7,199 nt of DNA from Methanocorpusculum sp. (GCA_017622255.1 JAGARL010000246.1:1-7199); one strand, 5' to 3'. Shown: positions 1 through 5,999, counted from the first letter of the stretch. Translations and numbers: made by a program. The notes: a model not told the origin generated them from the letters alone.

Positions 1-372
1 CAGGGATTCATGCGGAATTCTGCGGTCCGGTTCGTCTTTGTCGCCTTTCTGAATCTCGATACCGCAGACGCAGGCTTTTCCGCGTCCCACCAGACGCCAG
101 AAAGGAAGATAGACCGGATAGGCTTCGGATACCGCAGAGGCGGATGCAAGGTCTTTTGCCTTCGGGCCTTCCTTCATCCACTCCTGCAGACGGGAAAGCG
201 CCTTTTCGCGGGTGACATCCAAGCGGTACATGACCTTTCCAATGCCTTCATCGGTTGTCAGGGAGAACACCGAGTCGCAGAATTTGCAGAGAACCAGAGA
301 CTCGCCTTCCTCTGATTCCACCTGACCGCCGCAGTTGGGGCAGGTCAGTGAGACGATAATTTTCCCGCTCAT
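1..372 (-). CDS. Zinc-ribbon protein, paralogue of the next gene (3' end outside window)
   Basis: The first 124 residues are present and the frame is still open at the left edge. The start ATG overlaps the stop of the upstream gene as ATGA, and GGAGG lies 6 bases ahead of it, which fixes the start. A zinc ribbon is formed by C11, C14, C29 and C32 (CPNCGG and CKFCDS). A second Cys pair, C101 and C103, follows. Residues from about 49 to 93 match the neighbour in order: a Tyr-x-Leu, a conserved Gly-Pro, Asp, then ASAxxVS, and an aromatic YPV-x3-F-x-R stretch. The two therefore look like tandem duplicates sharing more than the zinc finger. I do not recognise a characterised family. A soluble or membrane-associated metal-binding protein is all that can be said, since the C-terminus, where the neighbour has its membrane helices, is not visible here. 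Confidence 0.85.
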   Translation of the reverse strand, partial: MSGKIIVSLTCPNCGGQVESEEGESLVLCKFCDSVFSLTTDEGIGKVMYRLDVTREKALSRLQEWMKEGPKAKDLASASAVSEAYPVYLPFWRLVGRGKACVCGIEIQKGDKDEPDRRIPHESL

Positions 373-1133
373 GCAGTGCCTCCTGCCGCTTTTTCCCGCC
401 GGACAACCCGGTGCGCCAGAATTTTTCCGGCGAAGATGCCGACGATGACCAGCGCGAAGAAGACCGGCGTTATCATAAATCCAAGGAGTACGCCGAGGAA
501 TCCGAGGATGAAGGAGAGGACCATTACGGCAACATAGGATACGGAACTGCGTTTCGGGGAGTTAGTAACCGAAATTCTGCCGGATGAGCCGTCGATTACC
601 AGGTCATATTCCATTCCGCCGTAGCGGTATTTCAGTTCATAAATCGGGAAGTACACCAGCGACTGGTCAATCGGGGTTCCGGGAAGTTCCGGAACATAGG
701 TGTCAACGGCGATATCCGGATGGAGAACATCTGCCCCGCCGGCTTTTGCCGTCGAGTCAAAGATAAGCATATCTCCCGGCGGGATGACAACATTCTGCAT
801 GCCGGGAAGCAGGGTTCCGCGGGCCGGACGGGAGAACACCTGTTCTTTGCCGTCGACGGTTCTCCGGAAGCGGAATACCGGGAAGTACTCTTTTTTCAGA
901 CTGATAACGGAAGCAGAGGCTTCCATGTCTTTGGGGCAGGCGGGGCCTGCGGTCCAGCGTTTGAAGATGCCGCGGGCTGCGGTTTCTTCGATTGCAAACG
1001 GCAGGATATAAAAGAAGAGTGCTTCTCTCCGGTCTATGTAGGAGGGAGTGCCGCAGAAGGAACAGACAGCAAGCTGGGTTCCGGGCTTTACCGGAAGGGC
1101 TGCTCCGCACTTCGGGCAGGTAAAAGTAACCAT
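369..1133 (-). CDS. Zinc-ribbon membrane protein of unknown function
   Basis: The 254-residue protein starts with a zinc ribbon (C6, C9, C24, C27; CPKCGA and CSFCGT). A middle region of about 160 residues is rich in aromatic and beta-forming residues, and two adjacent membrane helices lie at about 200-221 and 223-240, followed by a basic tail (HRVVRREK). This suggests a membrane-anchored protein whose ribbon and middle domain are on the same side, probably cytoplasmic. The start was placed at 1133, not at the longer reading back to 1211, because the ribbon begins at once and a TATA-like box (1155-1165) sits about 26 bases ahead, implying a leaderless mRNA; no Shine-Dalgarno is present. It overlaps the downstream paralogue by 4 bases, so the pair is an operon. 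The function is not recognised. The family might belong to a cell-envelope or quality-control process, but nothing here shows it. Confidence 0.85.
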   Translation of the reverse strand: MVTFTCPKCGAALPVKPGTQLAVCSFCGTPSYIDRREALFFYILPFAIEETAARGIFKRWTAGPACPKDMEASASVISLKKEYFPVFRFRRTVDGKEQVFSRPARGTLLPGMQNVVIPPGDMLIFDSTAKAGGADVLHPDIAVDTYVPELPGTPIDQSLVYFPIYELKYRYGGMEYDLVIDGSSGRISVTNSPKRSSVSYVAVMVLSFILGFLGVLLGFMITPVFFALVIVGIFAGKILAHRVVRREKAAGGTA

Positions 1134-1154
1134 GTGAATTATATGGGTAAAAAT

Positions 1155-1165
1155 GATATAAATAG
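1155..1165 (-). promoter_or_regulatory. TATA-like box for the zinc-ribbon operon
   Basis: The minus strand reads CTATTTATATC, close to the archaeal TATA consensus. Its centre lies about 26 bases ahead of the ATG at 1133, the usual box-to-start-site distance in archaea, so transcription probably begins at or next to the start codon and the mRNA is leaderless. It shares an 87-base divergent region with the FKBP lipoprotein gene. Confidence 0.6.
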
Positions 1166-1190
1166 TTGCTGAAGACCGGGAGACTGAACC

Positions 1191-1198
1191 CTTATCTT
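1191..1198 (+). promoter_or_regulatory. Weak TATA-like element ahead of the FKBP lipoprotein gene
   Basis: CTTATCTT is centred about 26 bases before the ATG at 1221. The match to the archaeal TATA box is poor on its own, but the next FKBP gene has a similar CTTATCAC at the same distance. A leaderless mRNA is inferred. An alternative is a short leader using the AGGT immediately before the ATG, which is too close to be a good ribosome site. Confidence 0.35.
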
Positions 1199-1220
1199 CT
1201 GCTGCTTCCAATAAGTAGGT

Positions 1221-1733
1221 ATGAGAAAGAAGTTTGCCGTACTGCTGCTTCTTGCCGCGGTGATTTTCGCGGCCGGATGTGTGGCAGAGGAGACCGCAGA
1301 GAAGGGAGACACTGTTGCGGTGTACTATACGCTGTCTTTAGATGACGGAACGGTCTATGAGTCCAATGTCGGAAAGACGCCGCTTTCGTTTACGGTTGGT
1401 GCAGGCCAGATGATTTCCGGTTTTGATGCTGCAGTCGAGGGCATGAAGGTCGGCGAGACGAAGAAGGTCCGGCTGTCTCCGGCGGAAGCGTACGGGGAGA
1501 TTACGGATGATATGCTGCAGACAGTTCCTGCCGCAGAACTTGCAGCACAGGTCGGCAGCACGGTTTCTTCCGGGGATGTCCTGCAGGTGACGATTAATAC
1601 CGGCTCCGGATACCAGAGAGCATACCTGAAGGTTCTGGATGCGGATTTTGAGACGGTTACTTATGCCTTAGTCGGCTCAGCCCTTGCCGGCGAGTATCTG
1701 ACGTTTGAAATTACGCTTGATTCCATTGCGTAA
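1221..1733 (+). CDS. Exported FKBP-type peptidyl-prolyl isomerase, lipoprotein
   Basis: The 170-residue protein has an N-terminal signal with a lipobox, FAAGC, placing the lipid-modified Cys at residue 20, so it should be anchored on the outer face of the membrane. An FKBP domain follows from about residue 28. It keeps the first-strand Tyr (Y36), the FTVGAGQMISGFDAAVEGM core and the EAYG motif (Y91), and carries the insert and closing strands of the short SlyD-like archaeal type. FKBPs catalyse cis-trans isomerisation of X-Pro bonds, and the insert domain usually gives chaperone activity. Two key positions differ: the usual Phe-Asp pair is Tyr-Glu (Y46, E47), and the NHxLAG motif near the end reads GSALAG. 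Activity on proline may therefore be reduced, with folding or holdase activity on exported proteins as an alternative. It stands upstream of a cytoplasmic paralogue but is separated by 121 bases with its own promoter signals. Confidence 0.9.
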   Translation: MRKKFAVLLLLAAVIFAAGCVAEETAEKGDTVAVYYTLSLDDGTVYESNVGKTPLSFTVGAGQMISGFDAAVEGMKVGETKKVRLSPAEAYGEITDDMLQTVPAAELAAQVGSTVSSGDVLQVTINTGSGYQRAYLKVLDADFETVTYALVGSALAGEYLTFEITLDSIA

Positions 1734-1750
1734 GACGAAAGATACTCTTC

Positions 1751-1761
1751 ACCTCTTTTTT
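1751..1761 (+). terminator. T-tract, possible archaeal terminator
   Basis: A pyrimidine run ending in six T (ACCTCTTTTTT) lies 18-28 bases after the lipoprotein stop codon. Archaeal RNA polymerase can terminate on such T-tracts without a hairpin. Together with the promoter-like signal ahead of 1855, it suggests the two FKBP genes are separate transcription units. Confidence 0.35.
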
Positions 1762-1824
1762 CCAATTCTCGGGCCCCATACCAAATACCAAAATCACCCG
1801 GCCGCAGAATCACAGGGGAAAGGA

Positions 1825-1833
1825 ACTTATCAC
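1825..1833 (+). promoter_or_regulatory. TATA-like element ahead of the cytoplasmic FKBP gene
   Basis: ACTTATCAC, preceded by a purine-rich GGGGAAAGGA that could serve as the TFB-recognition element, is centred about 26 bases before the ATG at 1855. No Shine-Dalgarno is visible in the bases just before this ATG (ACCTAACTTAC), so a leaderless mRNA is likely. Confidence 0.4.
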
Positions 1834-1854
1834 TGGAAAACCCACCTAACTTAC

Positions 1855-2283
1855 ATGTCTGTGAAAAAAGGCGATACCATTCGTGTTCACTATACCGGAA
1901 AACTGACTGACGGAACCCAGTTTGACTCCTCCGAAGGAAAAGCACCGCTTGAGTTTACCGTCGGCTCCGGCATGGTTGTTCCGGGATTCGATGCCGCAGT
2001 TCTGGATATGGAAGTCGGCGAGACCAAGACCGTCACCATCCCGTGCGAAGAAGCATACGGCCCGCGTACCGAAGACATGACGGTCGATATCCCGAGAAAG
2101 GAGTTCGGTCCGGACTTCACCGCAGAAATCGGCGACAAGCTCATGATTCAGTTAGGCGACGGCATGCAGATTCCGGTTACCATCACCAAGATTGACGACG
2201 AAATCGTCAGAATCGATGCAAACCACGAACTTGCCGGAAAGGACTTAGTGTTCACAATCACCATCGCAGAAATCGTTGCATAA
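1855..2283 (+). CDS. Cytoplasmic FKBP-type peptidyl-prolyl isomerase, SlyD-like
   Basis: The 142-residue protein has no signal peptide and starts directly with the FKBP core (KKGDTIRVHYTGKL). The ligand- and catalysis-related residues of the family are present: Y13, F23-D24, F34, V41-V42 and Y68 in EEAYG. The Trp of FKBP12 is replaced by F45, as is common in short archaeal and SlyD-type proteins. From about 70 to 120 lies the insert-in-flap segment that acts as a chaperone domain, and the NHELAG motif before the last strand is intact. The expected role is proline isomerisation and folding assistance in the cytoplasm. It lacks the His/Cys-rich metal tail of bacterial SlyD. The start at 1855 was chosen over an in-frame start at 1705 because the family begins here and the upstream 50 residues overlap the previous gene and look non-coding. 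The MoaD-like gene follows after 2 bases. Confidence 0.92.
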   Translation: MSVKKGDTIRVHYTGKLTDGTQFDSSEGKAPLEFTVGSGMVVPGFDAAVLDMEVGETKTVTIPCEEAYGPRTEDMTVDIPRKEFGPDFTAEIGDKLMIQLGDGMQIPVTITKIDDEIVRIDANHELAGKDLVFTITIAEIVA

Positions 2284-2285
2284 AT

Positions 2286-2564
2286 ATGACTGATATCACC
2301 ATCCGGGCATTTGCAAAATTCCGCGAAATGTTTGGAGCAGAAACCGCCCTTTCCGCAGCTGACGGGGCAACCGTTCTGGACTCCCTCCTGCAGTTTGCAG
2401 AAACCGTGCCCGCGGCAAAAGAGGAACTCTTCGACGGAGAAAACCTGAAAGAACACGTCGTTCTGATGTACAACCGCGAAAGAATCGATGCCGAAGACGC
2501 CGCAGAGATTACCGTCGAGGAGGGAGACGAAATTGTCCTCTATCCTCCGGTCTCCGGCGGATAA
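2286..2564 (+). CDS. MoaD/ThiS-like beta-grasp sulfur carrier protein
   Basis: The 92-residue protein has the length and pattern of the MoaD family: a first strand (ITIRAFAKFREMFG), a helix with TVLDSLLQFAE, a strand with VVLMYNRERID, then EGDEIVLYPPVSGG with the C-terminal Gly-Gly. In MoaD and its relatives this Gly-Gly is adenylated by an E1-like enzyme and then made a thiocarboxylate, which supplies sulfur for molybdopterin or tungsten-pterin synthesis. In archaea related proteins (SAMPs) are also attached to lysines of other proteins. Methanogens need the pterin cofactor for formylmethanofuran dehydrogenase. No MoaE or E1 gene is nearby, so cofactor supply and protein modification cannot be separated. 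It starts 2 bases after the FKBP stop with no evident ribosome site, so coupled translation is likely. Confidence 0.85.
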   Translation: MTDITIRAFAKFREMFGAETALSAADGATVLDSLLQFAETVPAAKEELFDGENLKEHVVLMYNRERIDAEDAAEITVEEGDEIVLYPPVSGG

Positions 2565-2586
2565 AAAATATCAGGGGTTTTCCCCT
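2563..2586. terminator. Bidirectional terminator between convergent operons
   Basis: AGGGG-TTTT-CCCCT (2573-2586) can form a 5-bp hairpin. On the minus strand it is followed by GATA and six T (2568-2563), a good terminator for the long operon. On the plus strand it is followed by CTTTTCTTTTC (2590-2600), serving the MoaD-like transcript. The element overlaps the stop codons of both genes (TAA at 2562-2564, TAG at 2587-2585). Confidence 0.6.
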
Positions 2587-4570
2587 ACTCTTTTCTTTTC
2601 CAGAGATACACTGCGGCAAGTCCCGCAATGATTCCAAGGACTGGTGCCGGAGAGGAAACCGTACTGCGGTCCGGTTCATACTCACCGAAAATTTCCGGAT
2701 GGGCAATAGAGGCAATCGCCTCCACTCCGTCAACAAGCCGCGGTCCGCCGCGGTCGATGATATCTGCATTCACTGCATAAACATGACCGTTTTGTACCGC
2801 CGTCAACGTACTGAGACGCGGCTCGGTCAGGAAGTAGTTTTTGAGCACATCCTGTGCTCCCTCACCCATACCCATACCGGTATCCACAAAAATAATGTCC
2901 GGGTCAATTAACAGGAACTTTTCGAGTGTTACAATCCCCCAGCCTTCAGTTGTGACAACAGCATTAATGCCGCCGGCATACTGAATCACCTCATTCTGGA
3001 ACGTATGGTTTCCGGAAACCCATAAGGGGTCGGTCCACATGGAATGTACCATGGTCGGCTTTTCCGACTCCGGAACGCCGGCGAGTTTTTCGGATACCGC
3101 AGAGAGCCGGACTTCCATATCAGAAACCAGCTTTTCCGCAGTCTCTGTACACCCGACTGCTTCTCCGACCAGCCGGATATCATGCAGCGTTCCGGCAATG
3201 GAATCCGCATTCAAGGTGATGACATTGTATCCGAGATGCTTGAGGTAGTTTATATTCTCTTCTCCGTTTCCATGGTACGCAAAGATAAGGTCAGGATTTG
3301 CGGCAACAATCCGTTCAATATTGATGGTCGAATACCCGCCGATAACCGGCAGAGTTGCAGCCTCCTCCGGGAAGGTACAGTACTCGGTAACAGCCACCAC
3401 CCGGTCGCCGGCGCCGACGGCAAAGAGAATCTCGGTGTTTGCCGGAGCAAGAGAGACGATTCTTTCCGGGCGTGCGGATATGGTAACCGTATAGCCGAAG
3501 TCATCAGTAACCGTAATCTCCTCCCAGGCACCGGAGGGTACTGATGGTTTGTCTGCCTGCGGGATATCCTCCGGGGCGGTCACCGATACAGTGCCTCCTT
3601 TGATGTCAAACCCTTGCGCACCCGGCAGAATCGGGTAGGCACAGCCGGAAAGGGCTGCCACTGCCCGGGCGGTCATGCCAACCGGCGTGTCGGTCAGCGT
3701 TTCGGTGTATCTGAATGAACCATCCTCTTTCTGCAGGGATAAGAGGTAGTCCACCGGGCTGTTTCCGGCACTGCTTTTCACCGTTGAGGGGTCGATTCCA
3801 ACCGAACAGAATGCCTGCACAGCCCAGGCAGTGGAGGCTAAGTTCGGTGCTGAGTAGTACCCGTAGTTGTATCCGCCGTTTTCCTCGATAGCCTCTCTGA
3901 GAAACTGTACTGCGGCTTCTACTGCCGGGTCATCTGCCGGAATGCCGGCGGCCCGAAGCGCCATGATGGAGGCGGCGGTGTTGTCCGCATCGCCGGAATC
4001 TCCGGTCTCTGTTCCGTAACTGCCGAAACTGCCGTCTGCATTCTGCTGAGTCAGAAGCCAGGCAATCTGCGGTTTGACATCCTCTCCTGCTGCTGTCAGG
4101 CCGAAGATTCCCCAGTAGGTGGTGTAGATGTAGTTTCCAACTCTTCCATCCTCTTTGATTTTCTCCTGCAGGGCGGCTACGGCATCATAGTCCGCGAAGG
4201 TGTACGGGTCTTTTCCGCAGGCGGCAGTAAAGGTAATCCATTTGGCGATTTCGCCGGTTCCGTCGCTTTTTCCGTCCGGGGATTCGGCAAGATAGTCAAG
4301 CGGGGTTTTGCCGTTTTTGGTCCATCTGGCAGAAAGCGGGTCTTCTCCGGCGGCAACAAGCGCCTGCGATGCAAACCAGGTTGCACTGATGGATGTTGTG
4401 CCAGTGTTCGGTTCGATGAATCCTCCGTCTGTGTTCTGCCGGGATTCCAGATAGGAGAGTCCCTTTTCAACCGAGGTTTCTACTGCCGGAGAGGAGGCAG
4501 AGATACCGGGTATGAGCAGGGATACCAGCAGAAGGAGGGTAAAAAATCTGAGCAGGTGTCTGGTGTTCAT
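2585..4570 (-). CDS. Secreted fusion: alpha/alpha-barrel repeat domain plus BtuF-like binding protein, C-terminally anchored
   Basis: This 661-residue protein has a signal peptide (about 1-25, hydrophobic FFTLLLLVSLLIPGISA). Residues 30-310 carry repeats of the prenyltransferase/squalene-cyclase type: LESRQNTDGGF (41-51), LLTQQNADGSF (172-182) and LLSLQKEDGSF (276-286), with weaker copies near 133 and 223. This alpha/alpha-barrel fold is also that of the alpha domain of transcobalamin and intrinsic factor. After a linker (about 321-350), residues 351-628 form a periplasmic-binding domain of the cobalamin/iron-chelate class: PERIVSLAPANTEILFAVGA, then NIERIVAANPDLIF, with the second lobe from about 505. 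The C-terminus is SPAPVLGIIAGLAA, a hydrophobic stretch and WKRKE, an archaeal anchor or sorting tail. The likely role is to bind a corrinoid or metal chelate at the cell surface and pass it to an ABC importer that is not in this window. The barrel as an enzyme is unlikely: it is extracellular and no cyclase DxDD motif was noticed. It is the last gene of the operon, with no ribosome site before its ATG. Confidence 0.88.
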   Translation of the reverse strand: MNTRHLLRFFTLLLLVSLLIPGISASSPAVETSVEKGLSYLESRQNTDGGFIEPNTGTTSISATWFASQALVAAGEDPLSARWTKNGKTPLDYLAESPDGKSDGTGEIAKWITFTAACGKDPYTFADYDAVAALQEKIKEDGRVGNYIYTTYWGIFGLTAAGEDVKPQIAWLLTQQNADGSFGSYGTETGDSGDADNTAASIMALRAAGIPADDPAVEAAVQFLREAIEENGGYNYGYYSAPNLASTAWAVQAFCSVGIDPSTVKSSAGNSPVDYLLSLQKEDGSFRYTETLTDTPVGMTARAVAALSGCAYPILPGAQGFDIKGGTVSVTAPEDIPQADKPSVPSGAWEEITVTDDFGYTVTISARPERIVSLAPANTEILFAVGAGDRVVAVTEYCTFPEEAATLPVIGGYSTINIERIVAANPDLIFAYHGNGEENINYLKHLGYNVITLNADSIAGTLHDIRLVGEAVGCTETAEKLVSDMEVRLSAVSEKLAGVPESEKPTMVHSMWTDPLWVSGNHTFQNEVIQYAGGINAVVTTEGWGIVTLEKFLLIDPDIIFVDTGMGMGEGAQDVLKNYFLTEPRLSTLTAVQNGHVYAVNADIIDRGGPRLVDGVEAIASIAHPEIFGEYEPDRSTVSSPAPVLGIIAGLAAVYLWKRKE

Positions 4571-4578
4571 GGGTTTGG

Positions 4579-4601
4579 AAAAAGGAAAGGGGTTCCTTTT
4601 T
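4579..4601 (-). terminator. Perfect hairpin with T-run between the last two operon genes
   Basis: AAAAAGGAA and TTCCTTTTT form a 9-bp perfect stem around a 5-base loop, with the minus-strand copy ending in TTTTT followed by CC. It begins at the stop codon of the DUF4430 gene and ends 8 bases before the ATG of the fusion gene. It could terminate or attenuate transcription, or act as an RNA-processing or stability element that sets different amounts of the two proteins. The structure is read directly; the effect is inferred. Confidence 0.5.
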
Positions 4602-5092
4602 TATGCTTTTCTTCCAAGGAAGAGGGCTGCTGCGGCAAGGCCTGCGATGATGCCGAGGGCAGGAATCGGGGATGCGGCGGCTTCTTCTTCGGTCATGATG
4701 TCAGCAACGGTGATTTTTGCGGTGTATTTGGTTTCAAGCGGCTGCCAGTTTTCGTCGAAGACGTCGTAGTGGAGGCTGATGACAGCGCCTTCAATTACCG
4801 GGTCTGCAACGCTGTAGACCGGAGTTTCTCCGTTGTTTTCATAGTCGGTCATCCAGAATTCGGTTTCAGTGTTTGCGATGCCGTTGATGTCTGCAATGGT
4901 TCCCCATGGTGAAATGGAGTAGGTGAAGCCTTTGGCGTCTGCGACTGCTTTGTAGACGTCTTCGACGGTTGCGGTTCCGTCTGCGGTGATGACGGTAATA
5001 CTTCCTTCATAGAGTGATTCTGCGGCGGTACCTGCACCTGCGAAGAGAAGCAGGGCGATGAATACAGTTGTGATGATGTGGGTTAATTTCAT
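4601..5092 (-). CDS. Secreted DUF4430 (transcobalamin beta-like) protein with C-terminal anchor
   Basis: The 163-residue protein has a signal peptide (KLTHIITTVFIALLLFAGAGTAA, cleavage near residue 24) and one DUF4430-type domain at about 28-130. It shows the family pattern of an early beta strand and helix (GTATVEDVYKAV), then GIAN, the aromatic FWMTDYENNGE segment, and a closing EGAVISLHYD strand (the usual G-D at this turn is EGA here). This fold matches the C-terminal beta domain of transcobalamin and intrinsic factor, which closes over the corrinoid. The tail SPIPALGIIAGLAA, a hydrophobic run and GRKA resembles that of the next gene. An upstream in-frame TTG at 5101 overlaps the previous stop as TTGA and has GGAG 10 bases ahead; the ATG at 5092 was preferred because it gives a standard signal peptide, but TTG remains possible. 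A role in ligand capture with the neighbouring fusion protein is inferred. Confidence 0.85.
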   Translation of the reverse strand: MKLTHIITTVFIALLLFAGAGTAAESLYEGSITVITADGTATVEDVYKAVADAKGFTYSISPWGTIADINGIANTETEFWMTDYENNGETPVYSVADPVIEGAVISLHYDVFDENWQPLETKYTAKITVADIMTEEEAAASPIPALGIIAGLAAAALFLGRKA

Positions 5093-5097
5093 GATAA

Positions 5098-5526
5098 TCA
5101 AATTCTGATTTCTCCTGACGAGAACGGTCTGTCGGTTGTGTCATAGAACCGGTAGGTCAGGTGTTCGTCGGACGATACGAATTCATCAGGGATATCGAGA
5201 GTAAACCGGTCCCCAAGGAAGATAGTGGTGTCCCCGGATACGAGAGGTTTCAAATCAGTTCCCGGTATGGATACTGATTTGGTGCTGTCCTCCCGTATGC
5301 CGAGGACGACTCTGATGTCTGATAAGGCGACGGGTTCTCCGGAGATGAGTTCAAAGATGACATCATCTCCGGATACCGAAACAGCCGTTATCTCGGCACT
5401 GAGGGGTTTTTCTGTTTCGCCGAAGGTGCTGGTTGCGGTAAGGGCGACGACAGATACCAGCACGATGGTGATGGTCAGCATTATCATGATGCTGACGACT
5501 TCGGATACTGCATTGTCTTTTTTCAT
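5098..5526 (-). CDS. Type IV pilin-like protein (142 aa)
   Basis: A short charged leader (MKKDNA) is followed by VSEVVSIMIMLTITIVLVSV, the hydrophobic N-terminal helix of archaeal type IV pilins, which is cut by the prepilin peptidase ahead of the helix and packs into the filament core. The rest (about 36-142) is a small beta-rich head. At about 56-74 it has VIFELISGEPVALSDIRVVL, a degenerate form of the HxGGD..DDIKV segment of its siblings, missing the His and Gly-Gly. It is the fourth pilin of the run; its ATG overlaps the preceding stop as ATGA, with GGAGG 4 bases ahead, so translation is coupled. The Glu in VSEVV, where two siblings have Pro (VSPVI), marks it as a distinct subunit. A filament tip or minor pilin is possible; its partners and assembly ATPase lie elsewhere. 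Confidence 0.85.
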   Translation of the reverse strand: MKKDNAVSEVVSIMIMLTITIVLVSVVALTATSTFGETEKPLSAEITAVSVSGDDVIFELISGEPVALSDIRVVLGIREDSTKSVSIPGTDLKPLVSGDTTIFLGDRFTLDIPDEFVSSDEHLTYRFYDTTDRPFSSGEIRI

Positions 5527-5999
5527 GCTGCCTCCAGGAGGATGTCTGCATGATAGATGACGTTGGAGGACGGGATGTGATAGATGCCGATTTCAACCGG
5601 AGCGGATGTTTCGGCGGCTGTATTTACTGCCTCTGCAGCCAGTCCAAGGAGTTCGGCTGTTTTGTCTTTTGGAATTACCAGTGTCTCTCCGGCGTTCCAG
5701 GCGGTATCATCCCCGATGAAGTCTTTGATGATGAGCGGTGTTCCGCTTGCGGCCGCATTTCTCACATAGGCGGTGACTTTGATGTCATCCGGATTCAATG
5801 CGTCTCCGCCGTTGTGGGAGACGCAAAGGACGATGTCACTGCCGTTTTTGACAAACGCTGCCGAGAGGTCAACCGAGGGAGTTGCCGGTTTGGTGTCTGC
5901 CATGCCGCCGGCAAATGCCATGAGGACTGCCGCTAAGATGATGGTAATCGAGAGCATCAGCATTACGCCGATGACCGGGGATACTGCATCGTCTCTCAT
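5523..5999 (-). CDS. Type IV pilin-like protein (158 aa)
   Basis: This protein begins MRDDAVSPVIGVMLMLSITI, the textbook archaeal pilin N-terminal domain, with likely cleavage between the charged leader and the hydrophobic helix (about 6-33). The head domain has the SHNGGDALNPDDIKV segment (61-75) that is characteristic of this archaeal pilin family, then beta-rich sequence to 158. The family forms surface filaments for adhesion or related functions and is assembled by a PilB-like ATPase and PilC-like membrane protein, neither seen here. The start overlaps the preceding stop as ATGA, with GAGGTGA upstream, and its own end overlaps the next gene in the same way. The single Cys (C59) is in the head strand just before the motif. 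Major versus minor pilin cannot be told. Confidence 0.9.
   Translation of the reverse strand: MRDDAVSPVIGVMLMLSITIILAAVLMAFAGGMADTKPATPSVDLSAAFVKNGSDIVLCVSHNGGDALNPDDIKVTAYVRNAAASGTPLIIKDFIGDDTAWNAGETLVIPKDKTAELLGLAAEAVNTAAETSAPVEIGIYHIPSSNVIYHADILLEAA

Noticed and set aside
720..1172. Open frame of 150 codons on the plus strand opposite the zinc-ribbon gene
   Set aside because: It lies opposite a gene with a clear zinc ribbon and membrane helices and shows no domain pattern.
1134..1211. N-terminal extension of the zinc-ribbon membrane protein by 26 residues
   Set aside because: The extension would contain the TATA-like box, and the ribbon starts immediately after the ATG at 1133.
1705..1854. 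N-terminal extension of the cytoplasmic FKBP by 50 residues
   Set aside because: It overlaps the end of the previous gene, contains a T-tract and promoter-like bases, and has no signal-peptide or domain features; the family begins at the ATG at 1855.
3044..3544. Open frame of 166 codons on the plus strand inside the fusion gene
   Set aside because: It is antisense to a clear coding region, its product resembles no family, and no start signals were seen; it is a shadow of the high-GC minus-strand gene.
3500..3620. Assembly error or frameshift joining two separate genes in the 661-residue fusion
   Set aside because: The frame is continuous through a plausible linker, the second domain lacks its own signal peptide or start signal, and the single C-terminal tail fits one anchored protein.
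5093..5240. Cobalamin riboswitch ahead of the DUF4430 gene
   Set aside because: There is no leader: the region is coding for the preceding pilin, and no B12-box-like sequence was noticed.
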